A DNA stretch of 64,000 bases, from the NCBI RefSeq assembly GCF_004339465.1, contig NZ_SMFY01000005.1, positions 217,315-281,314 on the forward strand, in the 5' to 3' direction. The DNA is from Ancylobacter aquaticus (GTDB taxonomy: Bacteria; Pseudomonadota; Alphaproteobacteria; Rhizobiales; Xanthobacteraceae). The notes beneath the pieces were generated by a model. It searched no databases, was not told the DNA's origin, and saw nothing but the letters and a program-made list of their open reading frames with translations. Below, one piece after another: positions 42,846 to 51,865 of this stretch (positions within the stretch are counted from its first letter, which is position 1; each line of letters begins with the position of its first letter). The position numbers and the translations under genes are program-made.

Positions 42846-44615
42846 TGCCCGGCGCCTTGGCGCGGGCCGCTCGGCATCGGCCGCGTTCGCACGCCCACCC
42901 TGGGGCTGGTCTGCGCGCGCGAGCTGGAGATACGCGGCTTCACGCCGCGCGATTTCTACGAGATCGAGGCCGTCGTCGCCGGCGCCGCCGGCGCCGCCGG
43001 CGAGGGGTCGCTGTGGTATCGCCCGCGCGGAGACGCGCGGATCTTCGATCCGGACAGGGCAGACCGCATAGCGCTCGCGGCCGCGAGCTATCACGGGCCG
43101 ATCGAGGTCGCACGAGAGGCGCGGAAATCGGTGCCGCCGCGCCCGTTCGATCTGCCGTCTCTGCAGAAGCATGCCGGCAAGTGGGGATGGAGCGCAAAGA
43201 AGGTGCTCGATGTCGCCCAGGCGCTCTATGAGCGGCACAAGCTGATCACCTATCCCCAGGCGGAAACCCGCTATCTGCCGGAGAACCTGGTGCCGAGCGC
43301 CGGCAACCTGCTCGATGCGCTCCGCGGTATTGGCGAGCTGGCGCCGCAGCTGCCGGCGGTGCCGGTCATTCGCAAGGGCAAGTCCGGTCTTTGGTCTGAC
43401 GCCGGCATCGCCGGCGCCAGCCATCATGCCCTTATGCCGAACGTCAACGCCCCGAACATGTCGGCCGCCGTGGCGGCGCTGGATCATGATGAGCGGACGC
43501 TGTTCGATGCGATCGCGCGGGCCTTCATTGCCGCAATCTCGCCGGACCATGAGTTTGACGAGACCACGCTGTCTTTCGCTGTCGAAGTACCGGCGGCGCC
43601 TGGTTCGGTCGACGTGGTGCGCTTTCAGGCGCGAGGGCGCGTCGTCACTCGCCCGGGCTGGAAGGCCGTCCTTGAGGACGAGGAGAATAGGGAGGACGAG
43701 GAACAGGGCGATGACGCCGTGCTGCCGGCGTTCGCCAACGGCGACACCGTCTCTTGCACCTCCGTGAGGGCTCGCCCACGTCAGACGACCTCGCCCAAGC
43801 GCTATACCGAGGGCGACCTGATCGACGCGATGCACAACGCCTGGCGGTTTGTGAAAGACGAGGCGGAACGCGAGCGCCTGAAGGAAGCCAAGGGCATCGG
43901 CACCCCGGCGACGCGGGATTCGATCCTGGAAGGGTTGAAGCGTCAGGGCATGCTGGTCCTGGAGAAGAAGAACCTGGTTCCAACCGATCTGGCGCTCTGG
44001 CTCTACAAGCTGCTCTGTGAAAGCGCTCCGGAACTGGTCGACCCGGGCGCGACCGCCCGCATGGAGGCCCGCCTCGATGACGTTCTCGCCGGCTCGGCCG
44101 ATGCGGATACGGTGATCGGAGAGATAGCCGATCGCGCCGGCGGCCTGGTGGCGCGCCTCTCGGAGGTGGCACCGGCGACGTCTCCGACCTTCAAGCGGCC
44201 GCCTTCGGCCGCGATGCTGGCGGCCGCCAGGAACAAGGCCAAGCGTGAGGGCACGCGCCTGCCGCGTGGCGCCGCTGACGATGCCGAGATCTGCCGCACC
44301 TTCCTCGGTCCGCGCCGGCTGGCGAGCGCGGGACCTTCGGAAAAGCAGTTCGCCTATGCTCAAAAGCTGTCGCAGGAGACCGGGATGGACTTGCCTGAAG
44401 CGGCGCGGCTCGATGCGGCCGCTCTGTCGAAATGGATCGACGCTGCACGGTCTGCCGGCGGAAAGGATCTCGCATCGCCCAAGCAGCGTGAGTGGATCGC
44501 AAAGCTGGTGGGGGAGGGGGCCAAGCCGCCGCGCGGCTATCCCGATCGGATCGGCGCGAGCGATGCCCGAGCGTTTCTCGACAAGGCGTTCGGAAAGAAG
44601 GCGGCGCGCCGCTGA
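42846..44615 (+). pseudogene. DNA topoisomerase III, 5' truncated
   Basis: About 588 codons encode a type IA topoisomerase from GIGRVRTPTLGLVCARELEI onward, including the active-site Tyr in HKLITYPQAETRYLP and the later KGIGTPATRDSILEGLKR. The last 130 residues form a plasmid-type tail with repeated KQFAYAQKLSQETG and KQREWIAKLVGEGA segments. The TOPRIM domain (about 150 residues) and the start codon are missing: the frame begins directly after the TGA of the previous gene. A deletion has fused the two. An internal GTG at 43131 could give a partial protein without activity. Confidence 0.85.
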
Positions 44616-44730
44616 TCGCGGCGCCCGGATGAATGACAGGCAAAGGCGGAGCCTCACGCCTGCGTTGTTCCGTCATGACGGCGGGTGAGCGCCAACATGG
44701 CGGGATACTCGTTCTTCGGGCTGCAGCAGC

Positions 44731-45093
44731 TCAGGGTCGACCGATCAACGATCGTGCTTTGGCCCGGACTTGGGCGAGCTCTGAATCGGATATCCGCCCT
44801 TTGAAGCTGGCGGCTCGGACCCGCCAGTCCAGGGATTTTACCTGATCTGCCAGAACGGCGCCTTGTCGCTCGTCCTCAATCGGTACCTCAAATGGGTACC
44901 CCTTGCGCTTGGTCGTCAGGGGGCAACACAGCATCAGCCCGAGGCGATTATAGGATGTGGGCGATAGCACGACGGCAGGGCGATGCCCCGCTTGCTCGTG
45001 TCCTGCTTGCGGTGAGAATTGAAGCCAGACGATATCGCCGGCTTCGGGAACATAGGCCACCACCTTAAAGTGCCTCTTTTCCGACTGGCTCAC
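44731..45093 (-). CDS. mazF: MazF/PemK-type toxin
   Basis: Up to 120 residues with the MazF/PemK core: PEAGDIVWLQFSPQAGHEQA, GHRPAVVLSPTSYNR, CCPLTTKRKGYPFEVPI and VLADQVKSLDWRVRAASF. These proteins cut mRNA at specific short sites and stop growth when the antitoxin decays. The frame from ATG 45093 overlaps the antitoxin gene by 29 bases; a GTG just after the antitoxin stop (near 45063) is the more usual start. Confidence 0.88.
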   Translation of the reverse strand: MSQSEKRHFKVVAYVPEAGDIVWLQFSPQAGHEQAGHRPAVVLSPTSYNRLGLMLCCPLTTKRKGYPFEVPIEDERQGAVLADQVKSLDWRVRAASFKGRISDSELAQVRAKARSLIGRP

Positions 45094-45307
45094 CGAAATC
45101 GACTTCCTCGTGCATGTTCTCGGGAGTGATAGCAGAGATCAGCTCATCGAGATCATATTCGAGGCTCTTGATCGGCTCGATGATGATGGCACCATTGTCA
45201 GAGCGGATATCAACGGTCTGGTCCAAGCTCAGCCCTGCCTCAGCCAGCAAGGAGGCAGGAATTCTCACCGAGGCACTGTTGCCCCATTTTTTCACAACAG
45301 CTCGCAT
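45065..45307 (-). CDS. mazE: MazE-type antitoxin
   Basis: An 80-residue AbrB/MazE-type protein: MRAVVKKWGNSASVRIPASL forms the DNA-binding swapped-hairpin barrel, and the acidic C-terminal tail (LDELISAITPENMHEEVDFG) should wrap the toxin. GGAGG precedes the ATG. It neutralises the toxin encoded next and represses the operon at the palindromes just upstream. Confidence 0.9.
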   Translation of the reverse strand: MRAVVKKWGNSASVRIPASLLAEAGLSLDQTVDIRSDNGAIIIEPIKSLEYDLDELISAITPENMHEEVDFGEPVGKEAL

Positions 45308-45319
45308 TACGACCCTCCT

Positions 45320-45338
45320 GTAGCAACAATGTCGATAC
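45320..45338 (-). promoter_or_regulatory. Imperfect operator of mazEF
   Basis: GTAGCAACAATGTCGATAC, the same 19-base format as the perfect site at 45357, with a degenerate right half. It lies right at the antitoxin ribosome site. Confidence 0.5.
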
Positions 45339-45356
45339 TAGCTGTGCGGCGGGAGA

Positions 45357-45375
45357 GTAGCAACGATGTTGCTAC
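45357..45375 (-). promoter_or_regulatory. Palindromic operator of mazEF
   Basis: GTAGCAACGATGTTGCTAC: two perfect 8-base arms around a 3-base centre, 50 bases upstream of mazE. Centre-to-centre distance to the second site is 37 bases. Likely autorepression site for the antitoxin or the toxin-antitoxin complex. Confidence 0.65.
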
Positions 45376-45657
45376 GAGGTCTCGGCGGGTCCCCCGGCCG
45401 CGCCGCCATTCCACCCTGCGTGATCTGCCAACGCCTCTCGGTTAACCGAGGGTTGCGACCTCTTCAACCAGTCCATCTGGCGAGGCCGACTGAAGAAACG
45501 GCAGAATCTGCGTCTTATCGAGAATGTCGATACCGCCCATTGTTTATAGGAATGGCGCGGAACCCAAGTTATTCAACAAGCTGTCACGTAGGAAAACTAC
45601 TTCGAATGCCCATGCAATGCGCACTCTCCGGCGCGTATACAATGGGAATTGAAAACA

Positions 45658-48600
45658 ATGACCAGCATTGTCAGCCCCATCCTCGATTTCATGGCGAAGC
45701 GTGGCTCGGAAGATCGCGTCATCGATCTGGATGACGTGTTCGGTGGCAACGGCCTCGCCTACACGATCGCGAGCAGTGATCCTTCGGTCGCCGCAGTCCG
45801 GATCGAGGGCAGCGCGCTGACCATCGATTTTCTTGACACGCTTGGCTACACCGATCTCAAGATCTCCGCGACCGATGCTGACGGCGCCACGGCGGTGGAG
45901 AATGTGCGTGTGCGTGTGGCCAGCGAGAGCGCCTTCACCATCGCGGTGATGCCCGACACGCAGGACTACACGTCCAACCCCGACCTCAACCACATCTTTG
46001 GCGACATGACCCAGTGGCTGGTCGACCACCAGGAAAGCCTGGGCATCGAGTTCGCTATCCATGTCGGCGACATCACCCAGCGCAACACGGCGGAAAACTG
46101 GGCGATCGCCGAGGCGGCGCTGCGCACGCTGGACGGCAAGATCCCCTATTCGCTGCTGCCGGGAAACCACGACCAGAGCGACCAGGGCCGCGCCAACGAC
46201 CACAGCTCGGTCTATCTCGACGACCTGTTCTCGCCGGAGAAGCAGGCCGCCACCAGCCCCACCTTTGGCGGCGTCTATGACCAGGAGCCGGAAAGCTCCA
46301 AGAACAACTACCATACCTTCACCGCGCCTGATGGCACCAAGTGGCTGGTGATGTCGATGGAATTCGGCGTGCGCGACGACGTGCTGCGCTGGGCCGGCGA
46401 TGTCATCGAGGCGCATGCCGATCACCGCGTCATCATCGCCAACCACTCGATGACCAACTTCGCCGGCCGCCACGACCCGCTCGGCTCGCCGCTGTTCAAC
46501 GAGGGCACCGGCTACGACTACGGCATGGGCAACACGCTCGAAAACCCCAATGATGGCGAGACCATCTGGCGCGAGCTGGCCAGCAAGTACCCGAATGTGG
46601 CGATGACGTTCTCCGGCCACATCTTCGGCGACGGCGCCGAAACCGTGACCAGCTACAACCAGTATGGCCAGCCGGTTCACCAGATGCTGGTGAACTACCA
46701 GAACGGCGTCGCCAACGAGATCAATGGCGGGCGCGGCGGCAATGGCGCCATCCGCCTGGTCGTGGTCGACCCGGAAGCCGGCACCATCTCGACCGAGACC
46801 TATTTCACCGAATTCGACAGCTACCTCACCGGCGGGCGCACCGAAGGCGAGCTGCAGGGCGACTACAAGGAGCACGAACAGGTGCTCGACGGGCTCGATC
46901 TCGGCCCGGTGACGCCGCAGGCGCTGGCCGATGCCGGCGACGACATCTTCGCCACCGTCACCGCCGGGGCCGACGAGGGCGCGGTGGTCCTCGATGCCAG
47001 CGGCTCGCGCAATCCGGGCGACGCGATCGTCGCCTATCGCTGGCTCGACAAGGACGGCCAGGTGGTCGCCACCGGCCAGAAGCCGACCGTTTCCTTCGAG
47101 GTCGGCAGCCACAAGCTGACCCTCGAGGTCGAGGACCGCGCCGGCGTGGTGACGCGCGACGAGATCCGCGTCGTCATCAGCGGCGAGCGAACCCTGCTGG
47201 TCGACAATTTCAACGATGGCGACGCCGCCGGCTGGACCACGGTGCGGCCGCTGCTGGCGAATACGACCATTCTCGAGACCGCCTCGCAAGCCGGCGCCCC
47301 GGCGCTGGCGGGCGGCGATGCCGGCGTGCTCTCTTTCCCCCCGCTCGAAGGCAGCCAGTACTACCATGTGCAGCCGGACTTCGAGCCGTCCGCCGGCGAT
47401 GACTTCGAATCCTACACGCTGATGATGGACCTGATGGTCTATGACGGCCAGGGCGCCTATTTCTCGCTGTTTCAGAACGACCTCGAAAACGCCGAGGACG
47501 GCGTCATCTTCATCGAGAACAAGAACAACGGCACCGGCACGCTTGAAATCCTCCGCGGCGCCCACGGCACCATCACCTATGGCCAGTGGCACCGCATCGC
47601 GCTGACGGTCGAGAAGATCGACGACGCCACCGCGACGCTGAGCAAATATATCGACGGCACCTTCGTCGGCTCGCAGGTGGTGGCGATGGACCGCCTGAAG
47701 ATCGACGGCGAGGGCGGATTCTACCTGCTCGCCGACGACAATGGCGAAAGCGGCTACGGACATCTCAACAGCGTCGTGTTCTCCGACCGCGTGTTCACCG
47801 CAAGCGAGATCGCCGACATGGGCGGCGCCAAGGCCGCCGGCCCGCTCTCCGCGGTGAGCGATGGGCGCACGGTGCAGTTCGACTTCAATGGCGACATCGC
47901 CGCCAGCCTCGGCGCCGGCACGATCACCATCGTCGACAAGAAGGGCGACGCCTTGGAGTCGCTGACCACCTTCGGCACGGCCGCTTCCTACGGCATTCCC
48001 GAGCTGCCGGGCGGTAACGACCAGGTGATGTTCTTCCCCGCGCCGAAGGAGAAGCAGGGCTTCGTGGTGACTCCGGCCGGCGATGACGACGTCATCACCG
48101 ACTACAGCCTCGTCATGGACGTGCTAATTCCCGACGGCCAGGGCCGCTACATCTCGCTGCTCCAGACCGACCCGAGCAACAGCAACGACGGCGACGTCTT
48201 CATCCGCCGCAACAACAGCACCGGCATGGCCGAACTCGGCGGCGGCGGCTATGACGGCGCCTTCGCCTATGGCGAGTGGCAGCGCATCGCGCTGGTGGTG
48301 GACCAGGGCGCGGACGGCACCGTCACCCTCACCAAATATCTGAACGGCACGCTCATCGGCTCGCGGGTCGTGGATGCCGAGCGCTTCAAGCTCGATGGCG
48401 AGAAGGGCTTCCTGCTGTTCGCCGACGAGGACGGTGAAATGTCCGACGCCTATGTGAACAGCGTGTCGTTCACCGAGGGCGTGCTCTCGGCCGAGCAGAT
48501 CGCGGCGCTCGGCGGCGCCAAGGCCGGCGGCATCTTCACCCAGGCGCCGGATCAAAACACCACGCAGTTCGACTTCTCCGGCACCCTCGACGCCACCTTC

Positions 48601-51600
48601 GGCAATGCCCAGCTCGACTTCCTGGACGAATCCGACACCGGCTTCTGGAAGGTGAAAGGCAGCGTTCATTCGCGCAAGGATGACGATGCGTCGATCGACG
48701 CCCCGGAAGGCGCACTCTACTACTCGCAGGACAATCCCGACAAGCTTCTGGTGTGGAACGACCCTGCCGCACTGGCGTGGGACAATTATGTGTTCGACGT
48801 CACCATCCGTTCCACCGATGACGATGTGATCGGCGCGGCGTTTTACTACGCCGATCAAAGCAATCACTATCGGCTCGAACTCGACGGCGAGGGCTATACA
48901 CGCCAGCTGATCAAGGTGCAGGACGGCGTCGAGACCGTGCTGGCCTCGGCCACGGGCGGCTACCGGTTCAATGACGAGATGGAACTGCGCATCGCCGTGG
49001 TGAATGGCGAGATCACCGTGCTGCTCGACGACGTCAACGTCTTCGGCGGGCCGGTGATCGACAGCGCGCCGCTCGGCGGGGGCACCATCGGCGTGCTCTC
49101 CAGCAACCAGAAGAGCGCGATCTTCGACAATGTGGCGGTCAACGAGGTGGCGCTGGCCGCGCATGGCGCCGGCGACATGCGCAGCATTGACCAGGATGGC
49201 GACGGCTTCGCCACGGTCGCGCTGTCGGCCTCCGGTTCCTTCGGGCCGGATGCCATCGTGGCCTATCGCTGGCTGCTCGATGGCGAGGAAATCGGCACCG
49301 GCAAGGAGGCTGTCCTCTCTCTTCCCGTGGGCACCAAGGCGGTGACGCTCGAAGTCACCGACGCCGCCGGCAAGACCTCCAGCGACTATGTGAAGGTCGA
49401 TGTCGTGGGCGCCGACAAGGTGCTGCTGAGCGAGGGCTTCACGGGCGGCACGCTCGCCGGCTGGACCCTTGTCGACGAGGGTACGCTGGGCGGCGCCTCC
49501 GACTGGCAGCTGCGCGACGGCAAGCTGTTCCAGATGTCGGACATTCATTCCCGCCAGCTGATCTCGAACGGCAACGCCTCCGATCCCGACCCGTGGAACC
49601 GTGGCTGGAGCCCACTGGGCGATGGCTACAACGCGCTGCGCACGGGCACCTACGCCCTGTACAACGCGCCCGAAGCTGCGGAGTGGAGCGACTATTCGGT
49701 CGAAGTCACCATCGTCACCCCGGACGATGACGGCCTGGGCATCCTGCTGCACTACCAGGACCCGCAGAACTACTACAAGATGGAACTCGACCGCGAAGGC
49801 GGCCTCTGGCAGTTGCGCAGCATGGTCGATGGCTATGAGAAGACCCTCGCCCAGGTGCCGGGCCGCTATATCAGCGGCGAGCCGATCCATCTGCGCGTCG
49901 ACACGGCCGGCGGCAAGATGCAGGCCTATGTCAATGGCGAGCCGGTCTTCGCCTATGACATTGAGGACCACAATCTCGACGCCGGCACGGTCGGCCTCTA
50001 TTCCTGGGGCAGCGCGGGCGTCGCGTTCGATAATCTGAGCGTGGTGTCGCTAGCGGATGTGCCGGTGCAGCCCGGCGACAATGCCGCGCCGGAGGCGGCG
50101 AACGATACCGGCTTCTCGCTGGCGGCAGGCTCCTCGCTGATGCTGGCCGCGGCTCTGCTGCTCGCCAATGATAGCGATGCCGACGCCGATGACCTCGCTA
50201 TCGTCTCGGTGCAGGAGGCCGTCGGCGGCACGGTGGTGCTTGACGATGCCGGAAACGTCCTGTTCAAGGCGACCGCAGGCTTCTCCGGAACGGCGTCGTT
50301 CAGCTACACCGTTTCCGACGGCAAGGGCGGCACGGACAAGGCCACCGTCACGCTTAACGTGGAGGCGGCAGCCAACCGGAACCCCGACGCGCTCGACGAC
50401 CGGCTCTATGTCCTGGAAGAGGCGGTGGTGACGCTGGCGGCCTCCAGCCTGCTCGCCAATGACACAGACGCCGATGGAAACATCCTTACCCTTGTCTCGG
50501 TGCAGGGCGCGACCAACGGCGCGGTCGCGCTGGTCGACGGCAAGGTGGTGTTCACCCCGGCCGACGGCTTCACCGGGGCCGCCTCGTTCACCTACATCGT
50601 CTCCGACGGCAAGGGCGGCCAGGACACGGCGAAGGTGGTGGTCAACGTCCAGCCGCGCCCGAACGCCGCGCCAGTGGCGCAGAATGACGGCGGCTTCACG
50701 GTCACGGCGGGCCTCGCCCTCTCACTGGCGGCGGCGGCGCTGCTGGTCAACGACACCGATGCCGACGCCGATACGCTCAGTATCCTCTCGGTGCAGGGCG
50801 CGACCTATGGCTCGGTGGCGCTGGTCGACGGCGAGATTGTGTTCACGGCGGCGGCAGGCTATGAGGGCCCGGCCTCGTTCACCTACATCGTCGCCGACGG
50901 ACAGGGCGGCACCTCGACCGCAACCGTCTCGCTGACCGTCGAGGCGGCGGAGGTGGAGGAGCCCGGCCATGAGGGCTGGCAGCACGGCACTACGGGCGAT
51001 GACGTGCTTGGCGGCCCCTCCACGACAAGCGTCCGCATCTTCGGCGACGCCGGCGACGACACAATTCGCGGCGGCCTTCGCGACGACCAGCTCGATGGCG
51101 GCGAGGGCTCGGACCTCCTGCGCGGCGGCATCGGGCATGACCGGCTTGCCGGCGGTACCGGCGATGACGTTCTCGAGGGCGGGATCGGCAATGACCGGCT
51201 CGAAGGCGGCGAAGGCGACGACGAGCTTCGCGGCGGCATCGGCAGCGACACGCTTGACGGCGGGGAGGGCGAGGATGTCCTCGAAGGCGGCATCGGCAAT
51301 GATGCTCTCGACGGCGGCAGCGGCGACGACGAGCTGAAGGGAGGCCTGGGCCGCGACCTTCTCGAAGGCGGCGAGGGCGACGACTTTCTCTCGGGCGGCA
51401 TTGGCCGCGATGTCTTCGTGTTCGGAGCGAATTCGGGTGGTGACATCATTACCGACTTCCGTGCCGGCCAGGACAGCATCGAGCTCCAGGGGCTCGACTT
51501 CGAGACCTTCGATCAGGTGTTGGCGGCCATGGTCGACACGGAGGAGGGCGTGGTTCTCCAGCTGGATACGAGCGGCAACAACTATGTGCTCATCGAGCAC

Positions 51601-51645
51601 ACCACCCGCAGCGGCCTCGGCGCCGACGATTTCGCCTTCGTCTGA
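45658..51645 (+). CDS. Giant secreted metallophosphoesterase with RTX repeats, copy 1
   Basis: A 1995-residue protein. A short Ig-like N-terminal part (PILDFMAKRGSEDRVIDL) precedes a calcineurin-like phosphoesterase at about 95-390, with metal motifs MPDTQDYT, HVGDITQ, LLPGNHDQ, IANHSMTNF and FSGHIFGDG. Then come PKD-like modules (about 423-509 and 1165-1250), four laminin-G-like modules (511-724, 731-954, 958-1160, 1258-1461) and three cadherin-like domains (1471-1766; LLANDSDADAD type). RTX repeats (GGxGxD) fill about 1775-1921, followed by a C-terminal secretion segment. There is no Sec signal, as expected of type I secretion. The transporter lies just downstream. ATG 45658 follows GGGAA; a TTG three codons upstream is less likely. 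The substrate could be nucleotides, phospholipid or glycerophosphodiesters. Confidence 0.9.
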   Translation: MTSIVSPILDFMAKRGSEDRVIDLDDVFGGNGLAYTIASSDPSVAAVRIEGSALTIDFLDTLGYTDLKISATDADGATAVENVRVRVASESAFTIAVMPDTQDYTSNPDLNHIFGDMTQWLVDHQESLGIEFAIHVGDITQRNTAENWAIAEAALRTLDGKIPYSLLPGNHDQSDQGRANDHSSVYLDDLFSPEKQAATSPTFGGVYDQEPESSKNNYHTFTAPDGTKWLVMSMEFGVRDDVLRWAGDVIEAHADHRVIIANHSMTNFAGRHDPLGSPLFNEGTGYDYGMGNTLENPNDGETIWRELASKYPNVAMTFSGHIFGDGAETVTSYNQYGQPVHQMLVNYQNGVANEINGGRGGNGAIRLVVVDPEAGTISTETYFTEFDSYLTGGRTEGELQGDYKEHEQVLDGLDLGPVTPQALADAGDDIFATVTAGADEGAVVLDASGSRNPGDAIVAYRWLDKDGQVVATGQKPTVSFEVGSHKLTLEVEDRAGVVTRDEIRVVISGERTLLVDNFNDGDAAGWTTVRPLLANTTILETASQAGAPALAGGDAGVLSFPPLEGSQYYHVQPDFEPSAGDDFESYTLMMDLMVYDGQGAYFSLFQNDLENAEDGVIFIENKNNGTGTLEILRGAHGTITYGQWHRIALTVEKIDDATATLSKYIDGTFVGSQVVAMDRLKIDGEGGFYLLADDNGESGYGHLNSVVFSDRVFTASEIADMGGAKAAGPLSAVSDGRTVQFDFNGDIAASLGAGTITIVDKKGDALESLTTFGTAASYGIPELPGGNDQVMFFPAPKEKQGFVVTPAGDDDVITDYSLVMDVLIPDGQGRYISLLQTDPSNSNDGDVFIRRNNSTGMAELGGGGYDGAFAYGEWQRIALVVDQGADGTVTLTKYLNGTLIGSRVVDAERFKLDGEKGFLLFADEDGEMSDAYVNSVSFTEGVLSAEQIAALGGAKAGGIFTQAPDQNTTQFDFSGTLDATFGNAQLDFLDESDTGFWKVKGSVHSRKDDDASIDAPEGALYYSQDNPDKLLVWNDPAALAWDNYVFDVTIRSTDDDVIGAAFYYADQSNHYRLELDGEGYTRQLIKVQDGVETVLASATGGYRFNDEMELRIAVVNGEITVLLDDVNVFGGPVIDSAPLGGGTIGVLSSNQKSAIFDNVAVNEVALAAHGAGDMRSIDQDGDGFATVALSASGSFGPDAIVAYRWLLDGEEIGTGKEAVLSLPVGTKAVTLEVTDAAGKTSSDYVKVDVVGADKVLLSEGFTGGTLAGWTLVDEGTLGGASDWQLRDGKLFQMSDIHSRQLISNGNASDPDPWNRGWSPLGDGYNALRTGTYALYNAPEAAEWSDYSVEVTIVTPDDDGLGILLHYQDPQNYYKMELDREGGLWQLRSMVDGYEKTLAQVPGRYISGEPIHLRVDTAGGKMQAYVNGEPVFAYDIEDHNLDAGTVGLYSWGSAGVAFDNLSVVSLADVPVQPGDNAAPEAANDTGFSLAAGSSLMLAAALLLANDSDADADDLAIVSVQEAVGGTVVLDDAGNVLFKATAGFSGTASFSYTVSDGKGGTDKATVTLNVEAAANRNPDALDDRLYVLEEAVVTLAASSLLANDTDADGNILTLVSVQGATNGAVALVDGKVVFTPADGFTGAASFTYIVSDGKGGQDTAKVVVNVQPRPNAAPVAQNDGGFTVTAGLALSLAAAALLVNDTDADADTLSILSVQGATYGSVALVDGEIVFTAAAGYEGPASFTYIVADGQGGTSTATVSLTVEAAEVEEPGHEGWQHGTTGDDVLGGPSTTSVRIFGDAGDDTIRGGLRDDQLDGGEGSDLLRGGIGHDRLAGGTGDDVLEGGIGNDRLEGGEGDDELRGGIGSDTLDGGEGEDVLEGGIGNDALDGGSGDDELKGGLGRDLLEGGEGDDFLSGGIGRDVFVFGANSGGDIITDFRAGQDSIELQGLDFETFDQVLAAMVDTEEGVVLQLDTSGNNYVLIEHTTRSGLGADDFAFV

Positions 51646-51683
51646 GCCGCCCGCTTCTGACCGGCCGCGAACGGTTCCCGTGC

Positions 51684-51720
51684 GACCCCACCGGCGGCCG
51701 GCGGCCGGTGGGGTCTTCCC
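51684..51720 (+). terminator. Probable terminator after copy 1
   Basis: A 12-base stem (GACCCCACCGGC with GCCGGTGGGGTC, 51684-51715) followed by TTCCCC. Very stable but with a short T-tract, so it may act as a partial terminator or as 3' end protection before the transporter genes. Confidence 0.55.
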
Positions 51721-51865
51721 CTGCCGGTCGCCAGTCCTGTCGCCGGCCGGCCGAAATGGCGCGCGTCACGTACCTGTCAGCCCGCAGCACTAAGCACGGC
51801 CTTCGATCGGCCGTCGTGCCGGTCCGAACCGTCGACCAAAGAGCGCCAGCCCTAGAGTGCCAGCC

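Noticed and set aside
45440..45541. Short minus frame (MGGIDILDKTQILPFLQ) before RTX copy 1
   Set aside because: About 32 codons, no clear ribosome site; may be chance or a remnant.
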